From contig JAGNYO010000018.1 in NCBI GenBank assembly GCA_017984895.1, positions 1-41,956 on the forward strand: 41,956 nt of DNA, given 5' to 3'. Positions 16,085 to 23,940 of this stretch are shown here, piece after piece. Each line of letters opens with the position of its first letter. Position 1 is the stretch's first letter. Origin of the DNA: Sphingobium sp. (GTDB lineage Bacteria; Pseudomonadota; Alphaproteobacteria; Sphingomonadales; Sphingomonadaceae). A program made the position numbers and the translations under genes. The notes below the pieces were generated by a model that saw only the letters and a program-made list of their open reading frames with translations, was not told where the DNA came from and ran no database searches.

Positions 16085-16114
16085 CCTATATCGTGACGCA
16101 CCCGATGCCGTCAA
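16085..16114 (-). promoter_or_regulatory. candidate sigma-70 promoter for argD
   Basis: On the minus strand TTGACG (16114-16109) and TATAGG (16090-16085) are separated by 18 bases. The direction points to argD, with a predicted start near 16078, upstream of the GC hairpin. No other convincing promoter was seen in the fliS-argD gap. Confidence 0.45.
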
Positions 16115-16168
16115 CCTTTAGCGCTTGATGCCTCCGGGCTTACCCGAAAGACCCTTGGCGCCCAGCAA

Positions 16169-16561
16169 TTAGCCGATCTTGTTCCAGGCATCGGCAATTT
16201 CGGAGATGATCGCGTGCGCCTTGCGCGCATCGGCTGCGTTACCGCTCTGGTGTGCGGCGATCATCAGGCGCCGCGTTTCCCGATAGATCTGCGCAAGGCC
16301 GACCGCGATGTCGCCGCCATTGTCGAGGTCAAGGCTGGAATCGAGCGCGTGGATGATCGAAAGCGAGCGGATATATTTGTCATTGGCTTTGGGTCGATCG
16401 CCCCGCTCCATCGCCAGCGCGGCGGCATCTATCGCCAGCAGAAGTTCCTCGAACAAAATCCTGACGAGGCCATGGGGCGTCGCGCTTTCGATGCGGCTGC
16501 CCGCGTGCACGGCGGCATAACGACGGCTTGCTGATCCTGCAAATCCGGGAGAATAATACAT
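16169..16561 (-). CDS. fliS: flagellar export chaperone FliS
   Basis: The 130-residue helical protein binds the flagellin C-terminus in the cytoplasm and keeps it from polymerising early. It has the family's RRYAAVHAGSRIESATPHGLVRILFEELL (Y...IESATP-x-x-L-V-x-x-L-x-x-x), then ERGDRPKANDKYIRSLSIIHAL with the conserved helix leading to SLDLDNGGDIAVGLAQIYRE and a C-terminal NKIG end. Length and motifs are normal. It is the last gene of the flagellar operon, just after fliD, and is followed by a terminator. Confidence 0.93.
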   Translation of the reverse strand: MYYSPGFAGSASRRYAAVHAGSRIESATPHGLVRILFEELLLAIDAAALAMERGDRPKANDKYIRSLSIIHALDSSLDLDNGGDIAVGLAQIYRETRRLMIAAHQSGNAADARKAHAIISEIADAWNKIG

Positions 16562-16595
16562 CTAGTCAGGTCCTGTTGTTTTTATGGGGTTTCGA

Positions 16596-18008
16596 TTAGT
16601 TGTTGCCGGTGTTGTTCCACGCGTCGATCTGGTTGGTGAGGTAGGTCTGCGTGGCCTTGAGCGCCGACAATCTGGTCGCCATTGCGGTATAGATCGTGCT
16701 GAGCTGATCTTCATAATCGGTCATATCTTCGTTCAGCTTTTCCATTTGCTTGGTATAATCGGCGGCGAGCTTGTCATATTTCGACTTGGACGCCGCGAGC
16801 GCGCCGCCCGCCGTATCGACCGCCGTCTTGAGATCGGCCACCACCTTGGCGAGGCCAGGGTTGGACGCGGTGCTGACCGTCGGGTTGATCATCTGGGCGA
16901 CCCCGGCGGCATCAGCGACGATGGCGGCATCAAGGCGCGTGGCGTCAAGGCTCAGCGTGCCATCCTGATTGGTCTTGATTCCCAGGTCGCTGAGATTGCG
17001 ATAGGTGCCGGTGGCGGCGAGGCTGGTCGTCGTCAGCGCCGAAAGCCTGCGCACCATGTCGCGCACGCCACTATCGCCTGCCAGCGCGCCGGCAGACTTC
17101 GCGTCGGTGCCCGGCGCGGTCGCGTTGTTGAGCGCGGTGCGCAGCGTATTATAGGCGCTGACGAACTGGTTCAGCAGATCCTTGACGGTCGAGGTCGGCT
17201 GGTTGGTGGCGAGTGTCACGAGGGTGCCCGGCGCCGCCTTGTTAAGATCTATGCGCACATAGGGCAGAGCAGTGTCGAGCGTGTTGCTGTTGTTGCGATG
17301 TTCGATGCCATCGATCTTGATGATGCTGTCCAGCGCGCTTTGCGGTTTGGTCATGCCGCCGGTGGTGCCATCAAAGGTGAAGCGCGTCAGGTTGATATCC
17401 GCCGTGTCCGTCACGCCCTTGGTGAGGGTGAAGCTGTTGGCGGCGCCGCTCGCCCCCTTGAGGACAAGGCGCGCACCGCGATTGTCGGTCACTACGCTGG
17501 CTGTAACGCCCGCAGCAGAGGCGTTGATGGCCGTTGCCAGACCATCTAGGCTGTTATTGCTGCTGTCGATCGTAATCGTCTTGGCGCCCGACGCAGTGGT
17601 GAGGGTTAGGGTGCCCAGCCCCACCGGGTCTGTTCTGGCGGGGAGAATGACGGACTCGAGCACCTGCGCCGAGGCGAGTTGCTGCACCTCGATCTGCGCT
17701 GGTAGCCCCTGAGGCGCGCCGCCGGGCAGCGTGCTCAGGGAGACGATCGTCGGATCATTGGAGACTGGCTGGCCCGCCAAACTCGCGCTCTGCATCGCTT
17801 CGTTAAGGGCGGTGGAAAATGTCGCGAGCGAGCTGGAGGCTGAGGCTAGCGCTGAAATGCGCGTGCTGTTGAGGGATTGCTTCTGGGTGATGACCGTTTC
17901 ACGCGGCGCGCGCGTGGCATTGACAAGCTGTGTAACCAGCGCGCCGGTATCTATGCTCGATGATCCGCCAAGAATAGTGGCGATGCTGGTACCGATGCTG
18001 GTCGTCAT
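16596..18008 (-). CDS. fliD: flagellar filament cap protein FliD
   Basis: The protein has 470 residues from the ATG at 18008, which has GGAGG eight bases upstream; GTG at 18023 and ATG at 18014 are worse placed. FliD caps the filament tip and helps flagellin assemble. N-terminal features are SIDTGALVTQLVNATRAPRE (about 18-37) of the FliD_N domain and a VQQLASAQVLESV stretch typical of FliD. The C-terminal part has a VKDLLNQFVSAYNTLRTAL helix and a coiled-coil end (KYDKLAADYTKQMEKLNED...YEDQLSTIYTAMATRLSALK) ending QTYLTNQIDAWNN. fliS follows 34 bases later. Confidence 0.94.
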   Translation of the reverse strand: MTTSIGTSIATILGGSSSIDTGALVTQLVNATRAPRETVITQKQSLNSTRISALASASSSLATFSTALNEAMQSASLAGQPVSNDPTIVSLSTLPGGAPQGLPAQIEVQQLASAQVLESVILPARTDPVGLGTLTLTTASGAKTITIDSSNNSLDGLATAINASAAGVTASVVTDNRGARLVLKGASGAANSFTLTKGVTDTADINLTRFTFDGTTGGMTKPQSALDSIIKIDGIEHRNNSNTLDTALPYVRIDLNKAAPGTLVTLATNQPTSTVKDLLNQFVSAYNTLRTALNNATAPGTDAKSAGALAGDSGVRDMVRRLSALTTTSLAATGTYRNLSDLGIKTNQDGTLSLDATRLDAAIVADAAGVAQMINPTVSTASNPGLAKVVADLKTAVDTAGGALAASKSKYDKLAADYTKQMEKLNEDMTDYEDQLSTIYTAMATRLSALKATQTYLTNQIDAWNNTGNN

Positions 18009-18083
18009 GGTCATTCCCTCCACTGGGATAGAACGGACGGCGGCGCGGGGAATTTAGGGCAATCGCGGATTTTTGCGATTTTT

Positions 18084-18542
18084 TCAGGCAGCCTGGACGA
18101 GCATCTGGTCGACCGTGCCGATATTGACCTTACCCTGCGCGGCGCGTGTCAGTTCCGCCTGCTGGGCCATTGACTTGGCGACCTCGATAGCATGTTCGAC
18201 CACTTCGACACTGGCGGGCAGCATCGGGATAATGATGGTCGGCGTGGGCTTGAGCGCTTCGATATGCGCCTGAGCCTGGCCCTGCGCCTGCGCCGGCGGC
18301 TCGCTGCTGCCGTTCATATCAGCGAGAATATCGGCGATGCGGGCCTGCACCCGCGCATAATCGAAGGCGCTGGCCATTTGCTCGCGCCGCGCCTGCCCGC
18401 CGTTGTCAGGGTTGACGCCCGATCCGTGGGGAGAGTTTGCGGCCGAGGCGCCTGCTTGCACCAGCGGCACCACCGGCGCCGGGCGCACGGCGACGATGCG
18501 ATCTGGCGCGATGGCATCTATCCGGGACACAAATTCATTCAT
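18084..18542 (-). CDS. unknown protein in the flagellar operon
   Basis: The protein has 152 residues from the ATG at 18542; an ATG at 18584 is also in frame but less likely, as GGTGG lies just before the inner one. The N-terminal part is irregular and Pro/Ala/Gly-rich, a middle section reads AFDYARVQARIADILADMNG, followed by a QAQGQAQAH stretch, and the C-terminal 60 residues look helical (SVEVVEHAIEVAKSMAQQAELTRAA...GTVDQMLVQAA). No family is recognised. Its place between flhB and fliD, on the same strand and with short gaps, suggests a flagellar role such as export substrate or adapter; this is inference from context only. Confidence 0.6.
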   Translation of the reverse strand: MNEFVSRIDAIAPDRIVAVRPAPVVPLVQAGASAANSPHGSGVNPDNGGQARREQMASAFDYARVQARIADILADMNGSSEPPAQAQGQAQAHIEALKPTPTIIIPMLPASVEVVEHAIEVAKSMAQQAELTRAAQGKVNIGTVDQMLVQAA

Positions 18543-18601
18543 GGCACCACCAATAAAGGGCGCATGTAAAGGCTCGGTAGACAAATGGGTTTAAGCCGAT
18601 T

Positions 18602-19744
18602 TTAACCCTGTTTCTTGCCGTCGGCGTCAAACAGCATGGTTTCCGGCACATCGATAGGCGGCTGCTCGCTGTCTGCGGACAGGCGATGCTCCACGCGATA
18701 GAGAAACGCGAGGATGGTCGCCACCGCGATGAACAGCGCCTCGTCCACCAACTGCCCCGCGCGCGAGGTAAAGTAGATGGCGCGGGTCAGCGCGGGATAT
18801 TGCAGCACCGGCACCTTGCTTGCCTCGGCCAGCTCCTTCATAGCGAAGGCGATGGCATCACACCCGCGCGCCACCACCACCGGCGCGAAGTCCTTGCCCG
18901 GCTGATAGCGCAGTGCGACGGCGAAGTGGGTCGGGTTCATCAGCACCACGGTCGCCTCGCTCACCGCCTTGCGCATGCTGCCCGAAAGCACCGCCATCTG
19001 CCGCCGGCGGATATGGCCCTTCATCTCGGGCGAGCCTTCGGCTTCCTTGCTTTCATCCCTGAGGTCCTGCTTGCTCATCGCAAGGCGTTTGAACCGCTGG
19101 AGGATCTGCCAGGGCACATCTATGCCCGCGATCAGCATCAGCGCGCCCCCCATGACGAGGCAGGCAAGCACGAACAGATCGCCCACTTCAGCCAGCGCGG
19201 CCTGCAATCCGCCATTGCCCATGGTGGTCATTTCCGGGAGGCGGCTCCAGATCAGCCACACACCAATGGTGCCCAGCAGAATTGTCTTGGCGACGGATTT
19301 GCCCAGCTCGACCAGCCCGTTCATCCCGAACATGCGCTTGAGGCCGGTTGCGGGGTTGAGCTTGGATGGCTTGGGCATGAACGCCTTGGTGCGAAAACCG
19401 AGGGAACCGAGCATCGCGGGTGCGGCGATGGCGGCGATCAGTGTCACCAGCATGATCCCGCCGAACGGGATCAACAGGCCAGATACCAGCGCCGTGCCGC
19501 GCTCGGCAGGGTCAAAGCCCGTCACATCCTCAGGCCCGAATTGCAGCCCCTGCACCAGCATCTCGCGCATCGCGCGCATCAGCATCGGCCCGGCAAGCGC
19601 CAGCCACCCGGCGCCCGCCATCACCACCAGCGCTGTCGCCAGTTCGCGTGACTGGAGGATGTCGCCTTCCTTGGCGGCGTCGGCCAATTTCTTGGCTGTC
19701 GGCTTTTCTGTCCGCTCGCCGCCGCCATTGGATTGCTCTGCCAT
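18602..19744 (-). CDS. flhB: flagellar export switch protein FlhB
   Basis: The 380-residue type III export membrane protein changes substrate class from rod-hook to filament. The N-terminus has EKPTAKKLADAAKEGDILQSREL (about 12-34) typical of FlhB, then four membrane helices (about 37-55, 85-110, 145-165, 185-205). The cytoplasmic domain has the autocleavage site VVLMNPTHFAVALRYQPG (NPTH, near residue 272) and continues with DFAPVVVARGCDAIA and a long helical tail. The NPTH site is intact. It follows fliR directly, 3 bases apart. Confidence 0.95.
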   Translation of the reverse strand: MAEQSNGGGERTEKPTAKKLADAAKEGDILQSRELATALVVMAGAGWLALAGPMLMRAMREMLVQGLQFGPEDVTGFDPAERGTALVSGLLIPFGGIMLVTLIAAIAAPAMLGSLGFRTKAFMPKPSKLNPATGLKRMFGMNGLVELGKSVAKTILLGTIGVWLIWSRLPEMTTMGNGGLQAALAEVGDLFVLACLVMGGALMLIAGIDVPWQILQRFKRLAMSKQDLRDESKEAEGSPEMKGHIRRRQMAVLSGSMRKAVSEATVVLMNPTHFAVALRYQPGKDFAPVVVARGCDAIAFAMKELAEASKVPVLQYPALTRAIYFTSRAGQLVDEALFIAVATILAFLYRVEHRLSADSEQPPIDVPETMLFDADGKKQG

Positions 19745-19747
19745 GGT

Positions 19748-20533
19748 CTAGTTCCCGCCACCCGCGATAGAGAGCGCCCGATCCAGGCCGGCTTGCAGCG
19801 AATCGGCAATGCCCTGCCCCATGATCGGTGCGGTGATGGCAAGCAGGATCAACCCGCCGATGATCGCCACCGGCATACCCACCGCAAACAGGTTGAGCGA
19901 AGGTGCCGAGCGCGCCAGCATACCCATGATGAGCTGGATCAGCACCAGCGCAAACCCTACCGGCAGCGCGATCGTCAACCCGGCGCCGAACAGCGACCCG
20001 CCAAACATCACCAGATCGTAGATCGCGTCGCTGGAGAGCATGCCCCCGCCCGGCGGCATCGCCTGGTAGCTTTTCACTACATAGCTGGCGAGCAGCAGAT
20101 GCCCATCCATGCCAAGCAGGATGAAGGTGGCGAGGATCGAGAGGAATTGCCCCACCGCCTGGGTCGACTGGCCGGATTGCGGATCGACCATCGCCGCAAA
20201 GCCCAGGCCCATCGCGTTCCCGATAGTTTCGCCCGCGACAAAGGCGGCACCATAGCCAATCTGGAGCGCGAAGCCCATCGCCAGGCCCGCCAGCACCTCG
20301 CCCATCACCAGCAGCACGCCCGCAAAGCTCGCCACGCCGCCCGCAGGCATCTGAAACACCACGCTGTTCATGGCCGCCATGCCAATAGCGAGCGACAGGA
20401 TAAGACGCAGTTGCACCGGCACCGCCCGCGCGCCAAAGATCGGCGCGGCAAGAAATGCGGCGCCGGGACGGATCATCGCGACCAGCCATATCCAGAGCTG
20501 GTTCTCGACGCCGATAAAGCCTGTGGGAAACAT
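19748..20533 (-). CDS. fliR: flagellar export gate protein FliR
   Basis: The 261-residue polytopic membrane protein is part of the FliPQR export gate. The start is set at the ATG at 20533 (MFPTGFIG), preceded by AAGGATC; a longer frame to 20590 lies inside fliQ. It has about six hydrophobic helices, the family's start (QLWIWLVAMIRPGAAFLAAPIFGARAVPVQLRLILSLAIG), then GEVLAGLAMGFALQIGYGAAFVAGE and a C-terminal VGMPVAIIGGLILLAITAPIM. Gene order fliP-Q-R-flhB is typical. Confidence 0.93.
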   Translation of the reverse strand: MFPTGFIGVENQLWIWLVAMIRPGAAFLAAPIFGARAVPVQLRLILSLAIGMAAMNSVVFQMPAGGVASFAGVLLVMGEVLAGLAMGFALQIGYGAAFVAGETIGNAMGLGFAAMVDPQSGQSTQAVGQFLSILATFILLGMDGHLLLASYVVKSYQAMPPGGGMLSSDAIYDLVMFGGSLFGAGLTIALPVGFALVLIQLIMGMLARSAPSLNLFAVGMPVAIIGGLILLAITAPIMGQGIADSLQAGLDRALSIAGGGN

Positions 20534-20549
20534 GATCCTTGCCGCCCGC

Positions 20550-20825
20550 TCAGGTGCCGAGCACTTCGGGGATACGCTCGAACACCTCACGCGTGAAATC
20601 CGCGATCAGCAGCAGGATCGACCCGCCGAAGATCGCCAGGGTCGCCGCCACCACGATCAGCTTGGGCACGAAGGTGAGCGTTTGCTCGTTGATCGAGGTG
20701 GCTGCCTGCACCATGCCGATCAGCAAACCCGCGACCAATGCGGGAATGAGGATCGGCGCGGTGGCCAGTGCTGTCACCCACAGGGCCTGCTGCGCGATAC
20801 CGACGAAGAAATCAGAGTTTTCCAT
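20550..20825 (-). CDS. fliQ: flagellar export gate protein FliQ
   Basis: This 91-residue protein has two membrane helices (about 14-38, LWVTALATAPILIPALVAGLLIG; about 50-72, LIVVAATLAIFGGSILLLI) joined by the conserved QAATSINEQTLTFVPKL loop. It forms the FliPQR export gate with its neighbours. The start has GGGAGGGAC upstream. Spacing to fliP (20 bases) and fliR (16 bases) is short. Confidence 0.95.
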   Translation of the reverse strand: MENSDFFVGIAQQALWVTALATAPILIPALVAGLLIGMVQAATSINEQTLTFVPKLIVVAATLAIFGGSILLLIADFTREVFERIPEVLGT

Positions 20826-20845
20826 ATGTCCCTCCCCGCGCCGCG

Positions 20846-21655
20846 CTACTTCGCGAACGATCCGGCGAGGGAACCCATGGTCAGCGCCCAGCCGTCCACC
20901 ATCACGAAAAGCAGCAGCTTGAACGGCATCGAGATAATCGTGGGAGAGAGCATCATCATACCGAGCGACATCAGGGTGGAGGCCACCACCAAGTCTATGA
21001 TGAGAAAGGGCAGGAAGATCATGAACCCGATCTGGAAGGCGGTTTTCAGCTCGCTGGTGACGAAGGCGGGCAGCAGGATCGAGAAGGGAACATCCTCGAT
21101 GGTCCTGAACTCAGGCGCTTCGGCAAGGCCGGAGAACATCTTGAGGTCGCTTTGCCGCGTCTGCTTCGCCATGAACACATGGAAGACCTTGGCCGAACGA
21201 CCCACCGCTTCCTCGATCGTGATCTGCCCGGCGCCATAAGGGGTGAAGGCCTGGCTGTTGATCGTGTCGATTGTCGGGCGCATCACGAACATCGAGAGGA
21301 ACAGCGCCAGCCCGACCAGCACCTGGTTGGGCGGCGTCTGTTGCAGGCCCAGCGCCTGCCGCAGCAGCGACAGCACGATGATGATGCGGGTGAAGCTCGT
21401 CATCATCAGGATGAGCGAGGGCAGCACCGTCAACAGGCTCATCAGAATGAGGATCTGGAGACTCAAGGAAAGCGGTGCGCCATTGCCGGATATGTCGCCC
21501 AACGCACGGGTCAGTGCGCCGCCATTCGAGGCGGGCGGAGCTGTCGGCAGAGGCAGAGCAGGCGCGCCCTGCGCCACCTGCGCCAGCGCCGGATGAGAAA
21601 ATACGAAAGCGGCGACCAGGCCGATCACCGCCAGAACAAGAGCCTTAGCGCGCAC
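20846..21655 (-). CDS. fliP: flagellar export gate protein FliP
   Basis: The start is set at a GTG (21655) with GGGAG eight bases upstream, giving 269 residues that begin with a signal peptide ([26 protein letters not shown]); this overlaps the fliO end by 11 bases. Longer frames run inside fliO. After a Pro/Ala linker comes the family core: [56 protein letters not shown], with the conserved TSFTRI...LLRQALG, then the periplasmic part and a C-terminal [20 protein letters not shown]. FliP is the main pore-forming gate subunit. Confidence 0.94.
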   Translation of the reverse strand: MRAKALVLAVIGLVAAFVFSHPALAQVAQGAPALPLPTAPPASNGGALTRALGDISGNGAPLSLSLQILILMSLLTVLPSLILMMTSFTRIIIVLSLLRQALGLQQTPPNQVLVGLALFLSMFVMRPTIDTINSQAFTPYGAGQITIEEAVGRSAKVFHVFMAKQTRQSDLKMFSGLAEAPEFRTIEDVPFSILLPAFVTSELKTAFQIGFMIFLPFLIIDLVVASTLMSLGMMMLSPTIISMPFKLLLFVMVDGWALTMGSLAGSFAK

Positions 21656-21956
21656 GCCAGTCACTCCCGCTGGTGCTGGTGGTAGCCACCGGAGCGGGCG
21701 ATGAAGCGCGCGCGCCATCGGCGATCTTCTCGATCCGTCCGCGCGTGACCGAGATCAGCACGCGCTGCCCGTCAAACTCCACCACGGCGAGCTTGCCGAA
21801 GCTGCCCATCGGCAACATCTCCAGTAGCTTGATCGCGCGGTTGCCCTGCGCTCCGATAAGTCCCGGCTGATACTTGCGCCATAGCCACAATGCGCCAAAC
21901 GCCATGCCGCCGACCAGCGGCAGCAGGATAATCAGCTTCACGAAATACCACAGCAT
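21645..21956 (-). CDS. fliO: flagellar biosynthesis protein FliO
   Basis: This 103-residue protein has one membrane helix (about 5-27) and a small cytoplasmic domain ([43 protein letters not shown]) of the FliO type, in which L-x-x-L-P-x-G-x-x-x-L-x-V-V-E-x-x-G-x-x-x-L-I-x-V-T is conserved. FliO helps the FliPQR gate assemble. Its start overlaps the fliN stop by one base. Confidence 0.9.
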   Translation of the reverse strand: MLWYFVKLIILLPLVGGMAFGALWLWRKYQPGLIGAQGNRAIKLLEMLPMGSFGKLAVVEFDGQRVLISVTRGRIEKIADGARASSPAPVATTSTSGSDWRAR

Positions 21957-22282
21957 CAGCTACGCCTCTCGACGCCGGCCATCATCGCCTCTGTGTTCGC
22001 CACATCGACCACCCGGATGCCATAGCGCCCGTTGACCGTAACCACTTCGCCCCGCGCTATCAGCGCGCCGTTGACCATGATGTCGAGAAGATCGTCCGCC
22101 TGACGGTCCAGCTCCACCACACTGCCCTCTGCAAGGTCCAGTATCTCCGACAGGCGCAGGCTGGTCGAGCCGACTTCCACCGTGAGACGCACCGGAATGC
22201 TGGATAGCAGATGATATTGCGGGCTGGCATTCATCTTGCCGATCGCGCTCTCCATCCTCGGTGCTTCGCTCATATCGCTCAT
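21956..22282 (-). CDS. fliN: flagellar motor switch protein FliN
   Basis: The 108-residue protein is almost entirely one SpoA (surface presentation of antigens) domain: SIPVRLTVEVGSTSLRLSEILDLAEGSVVELDRQADDLLDIMVNGALIARGEVVTVNGRYGIRVVDV, with the conserved D-x-x-V-N-G...G-E-V-V-x-V-x-x-x-x-G-I-R-V. It forms the C-ring bottom with FliM. fliM ends 13 bases upstream. Confidence 0.94.
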   Translation of the reverse strand: MSDMSEAPRMESAIGKMNASPQYHLLSSIPVRLTVEVGSTSLRLSEILDLAEGSVVELDRQADDLLDIMVNGALIARGEVVTVNGRYGIRVVDVANTEAMMAGVERRS

Positions 22283-22295
22283 GTCATTATGGTCC

Positions 22296-23165
22296 TTAAT
22301 TCATCTTTTCGATCATGAAGGCGGCACGCCCGCTCTGCTCGCCAAGCGTCCCCTGAGCGACCACGCGGTTGCCCACCAACAGGGGCAGATAGCGTTCGAT
22401 AGTGACAGGGATCACGTCCCCGTTCTTGAGATTGAGCAGTTCGCTCAGCGTCAGCGTAGGCCGGGCAAGCACGGTCTTGGCGGGCATGCGGATGCTGCCC
22501 ATCTGCCGCGCGAGCCGGGCTTGCCACAGCGGGTCCTTGAGGTGGATCTCATCGGGCGCATTGGTGGCGAGCAGCGGTTCAAGCTGGCGCAGCGCAATGA
22601 CCGGAAACATAAGCTCGATCGTCCAGTCCTGGCCCTTGCCCATGGCGAGGGTGAAGGTCTGGCTCAGCAACTGGTCGTTCGCCTCGGCGAATACCAGCGC
22701 CTGGGGATCATGCTCCCGCGAGGCGAGCGACATGTCCATCGGCAGCAGATCAGCCCAGGCGGCGATCAGCGCCTTCATCACATCGTCAGACAGTTTGGCG
22801 CGCAACCGATCCTCGCTGCGGGTGAATTCGCCCCGCTCAGGGGCAGGACGGGCGCCGGTGCCGCCATAAAAGCGTTCCACCATCGATGTGACCATCCCGG
22901 CATCGAGCTTGACGAGGATCGTGCCCTTCAGTGGGTGCAGCTTGTAGGTGGAAAGCGAGCAGAAATTCGGCGCCATCGCCGACCACAGGTCGTAATTGAC
23001 CATCTCGGCCGGCTGGGTGACGAGATTGGGCTTGGTGCCAATGATCGTTTCCAGCATGGCGCGCAATTGCCGCGCCACACGCTCGCCGATCCGGTCCATG
23101 CCAGATAGCGATACGGGCGTCTGCGGTTCAGACGTGCCGAACTTGTATGGCTGTACTTCGTCCAT
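22296..23165 (-). CDS. fliM: flagellar motor switch protein FliM
   Basis: The 289-residue C-ring protein joins FliG to FliN and in most bacteria receives CheY-P. It has the middle domain (VARQLRAMLETIIGTKPNLVTQPAEMVNYDLW, about 29-60; then MVTSMVERFYGG, about 90-101) and a C-terminal SpoA domain (PTLTLSELLNLKNGDVIPVT, about 233-252). It starts directly with MDEVQPYKFG. The usual N-terminal helix with the EIDALL motif that binds CheY-P is absent, and no in-frame start was found in the 50 bases upstream. The total is about 40 residues below the common length. Confidence 0.93.
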   Translation of the reverse strand: MDEVQPYKFGTSEPQTPVSLSGMDRIGERVARQLRAMLETIIGTKPNLVTQPAEMVNYDLWSAMAPNFCSLSTYKLHPLKGTILVKLDAGMVTSMVERFYGGTGARPAPERGEFTRSEDRLRAKLSDDVMKALIAAWADLLPMDMSLASREHDPQALVFAEANDQLLSQTFTLAMGKGQDWTIELMFPVIALRQLEPLLATNAPDEIHLKDPLWQARLARQMGSIRMPAKTVLARPTLTLSELLNLKNGDVIPVTIERYLPLLVGNRVVAQGTLGEQSGRAAFMIEKMN

Positions 23166-23216
23166 AAAACATTGTGTCCCCTGCCCGCCGCCAGAGGACC
23201 CCCGGCTTTGGACGCC

Positions 23217-23900
23217 CTATTGAATAATGAAATTGGTAAAATAAACGTTATCAACCCCGGAATAGCCCGTCTTTTCGCGCAATATTTTGTTAATAAGGGC
23301 TGTCAGACGTTGCTGGAGGGCTTCCTTGCCCTGCGGAGTCGATAATTCCATCCCGCTCTGCTGCGAGAGCAGCATCAGAATCGCGGAGCGCATCGCTAGC
23401 TCATGAACCTTGAGCGCATCGGTCACTCGCGCGTCGTAATAGGTCGAGATCGCGATCGCTACCTGCACCAGCGAATCCGTATCCGCGAGGTTGGAAGTAT
23501 AGGGCGCAGGCATCTGGAAATAGGTCGCCTGATAATCAGATATCTTCTTTGGGCGCGGCAGGTCTACCCCGCCCTTGGGCACCTTGAAATCCGTTTCCAC
23601 ATGCGGAATGGTCGCGCCTTCCTTCTTGCCGCCCTCGCCTCCGCCCTCGCTCGCGCCGCCGCCGGCTTCCGCGACGGCCTTCTCGGCAATGGCCAACGGA
23701 TCTTCGCCCTTCTTGACGAGCAGCGGACGATTGGGGTCTTGCGCAGGGGCGGCCTCTTCTTCCGCCGCACCAAAGGCGCCCGCGGCATACAGACCACCAG
23801 CGACCCCCGCACCGCTCATCAGCAGCACGATCAGGATGATGATGATCATCCCCTTGCCCTTACCGCCCTTAACGGGCGCATCCACGATTTCGTCGCTCAT
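23217..23900 (-). CDS. fliL: flagellar basal-body protein FliL
   Basis: The 227-residue protein is a single-pass membrane protein around the stator/MS ring. A short cytosolic start is followed by a membrane helix (about 18-44, IIIILIVLLMSGAGVAGGLYAAGAFG), a long acidic/Gly-rich linker (about 45-95) and the FliL domain: TYFQMPAPYTSNLADTDSLVQVAIAISTYYDARVTDALKVHELAMRSAILMLLSQQ and the end VDNVYFTNFIIQ. The Ala/Gly/Glu linker is longer than in many FliL proteins. It stands between fliK and fliM. Confidence 0.9.
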   Translation of the reverse strand: MSDEIVDAPVKGGKGKGMIIIILIVLLMSGAGVAGGLYAAGAFGAAEEEAAPAQDPNRPLLVKKGEDPLAIAEKAVAEAGGGASEGGGEGGKKEGATIPHVETDFKVPKGGVDLPRPKKISDYQATYFQMPAPYTSNLADTDSLVQVAIAISTYYDARVTDALKVHELAMRSAILMLLSQQSGMELSTPQGKEALQQRLTALINKILREKTGYSGVDNVYFTNFIIQ

Positions 23901-23940
23901 CGGTCTGGTCCTGCCTGTCGTCGTCCCTCACGCATCCTTG

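Noticed and set aside
16120-16168. Minus-strand reading LLGAKGLSGKPGGIKR followed by a stop, just after fliS
   Set aside because: It looks like a conserved C-terminal tail, but there is no start codon context or upstream gene body; too short to call.
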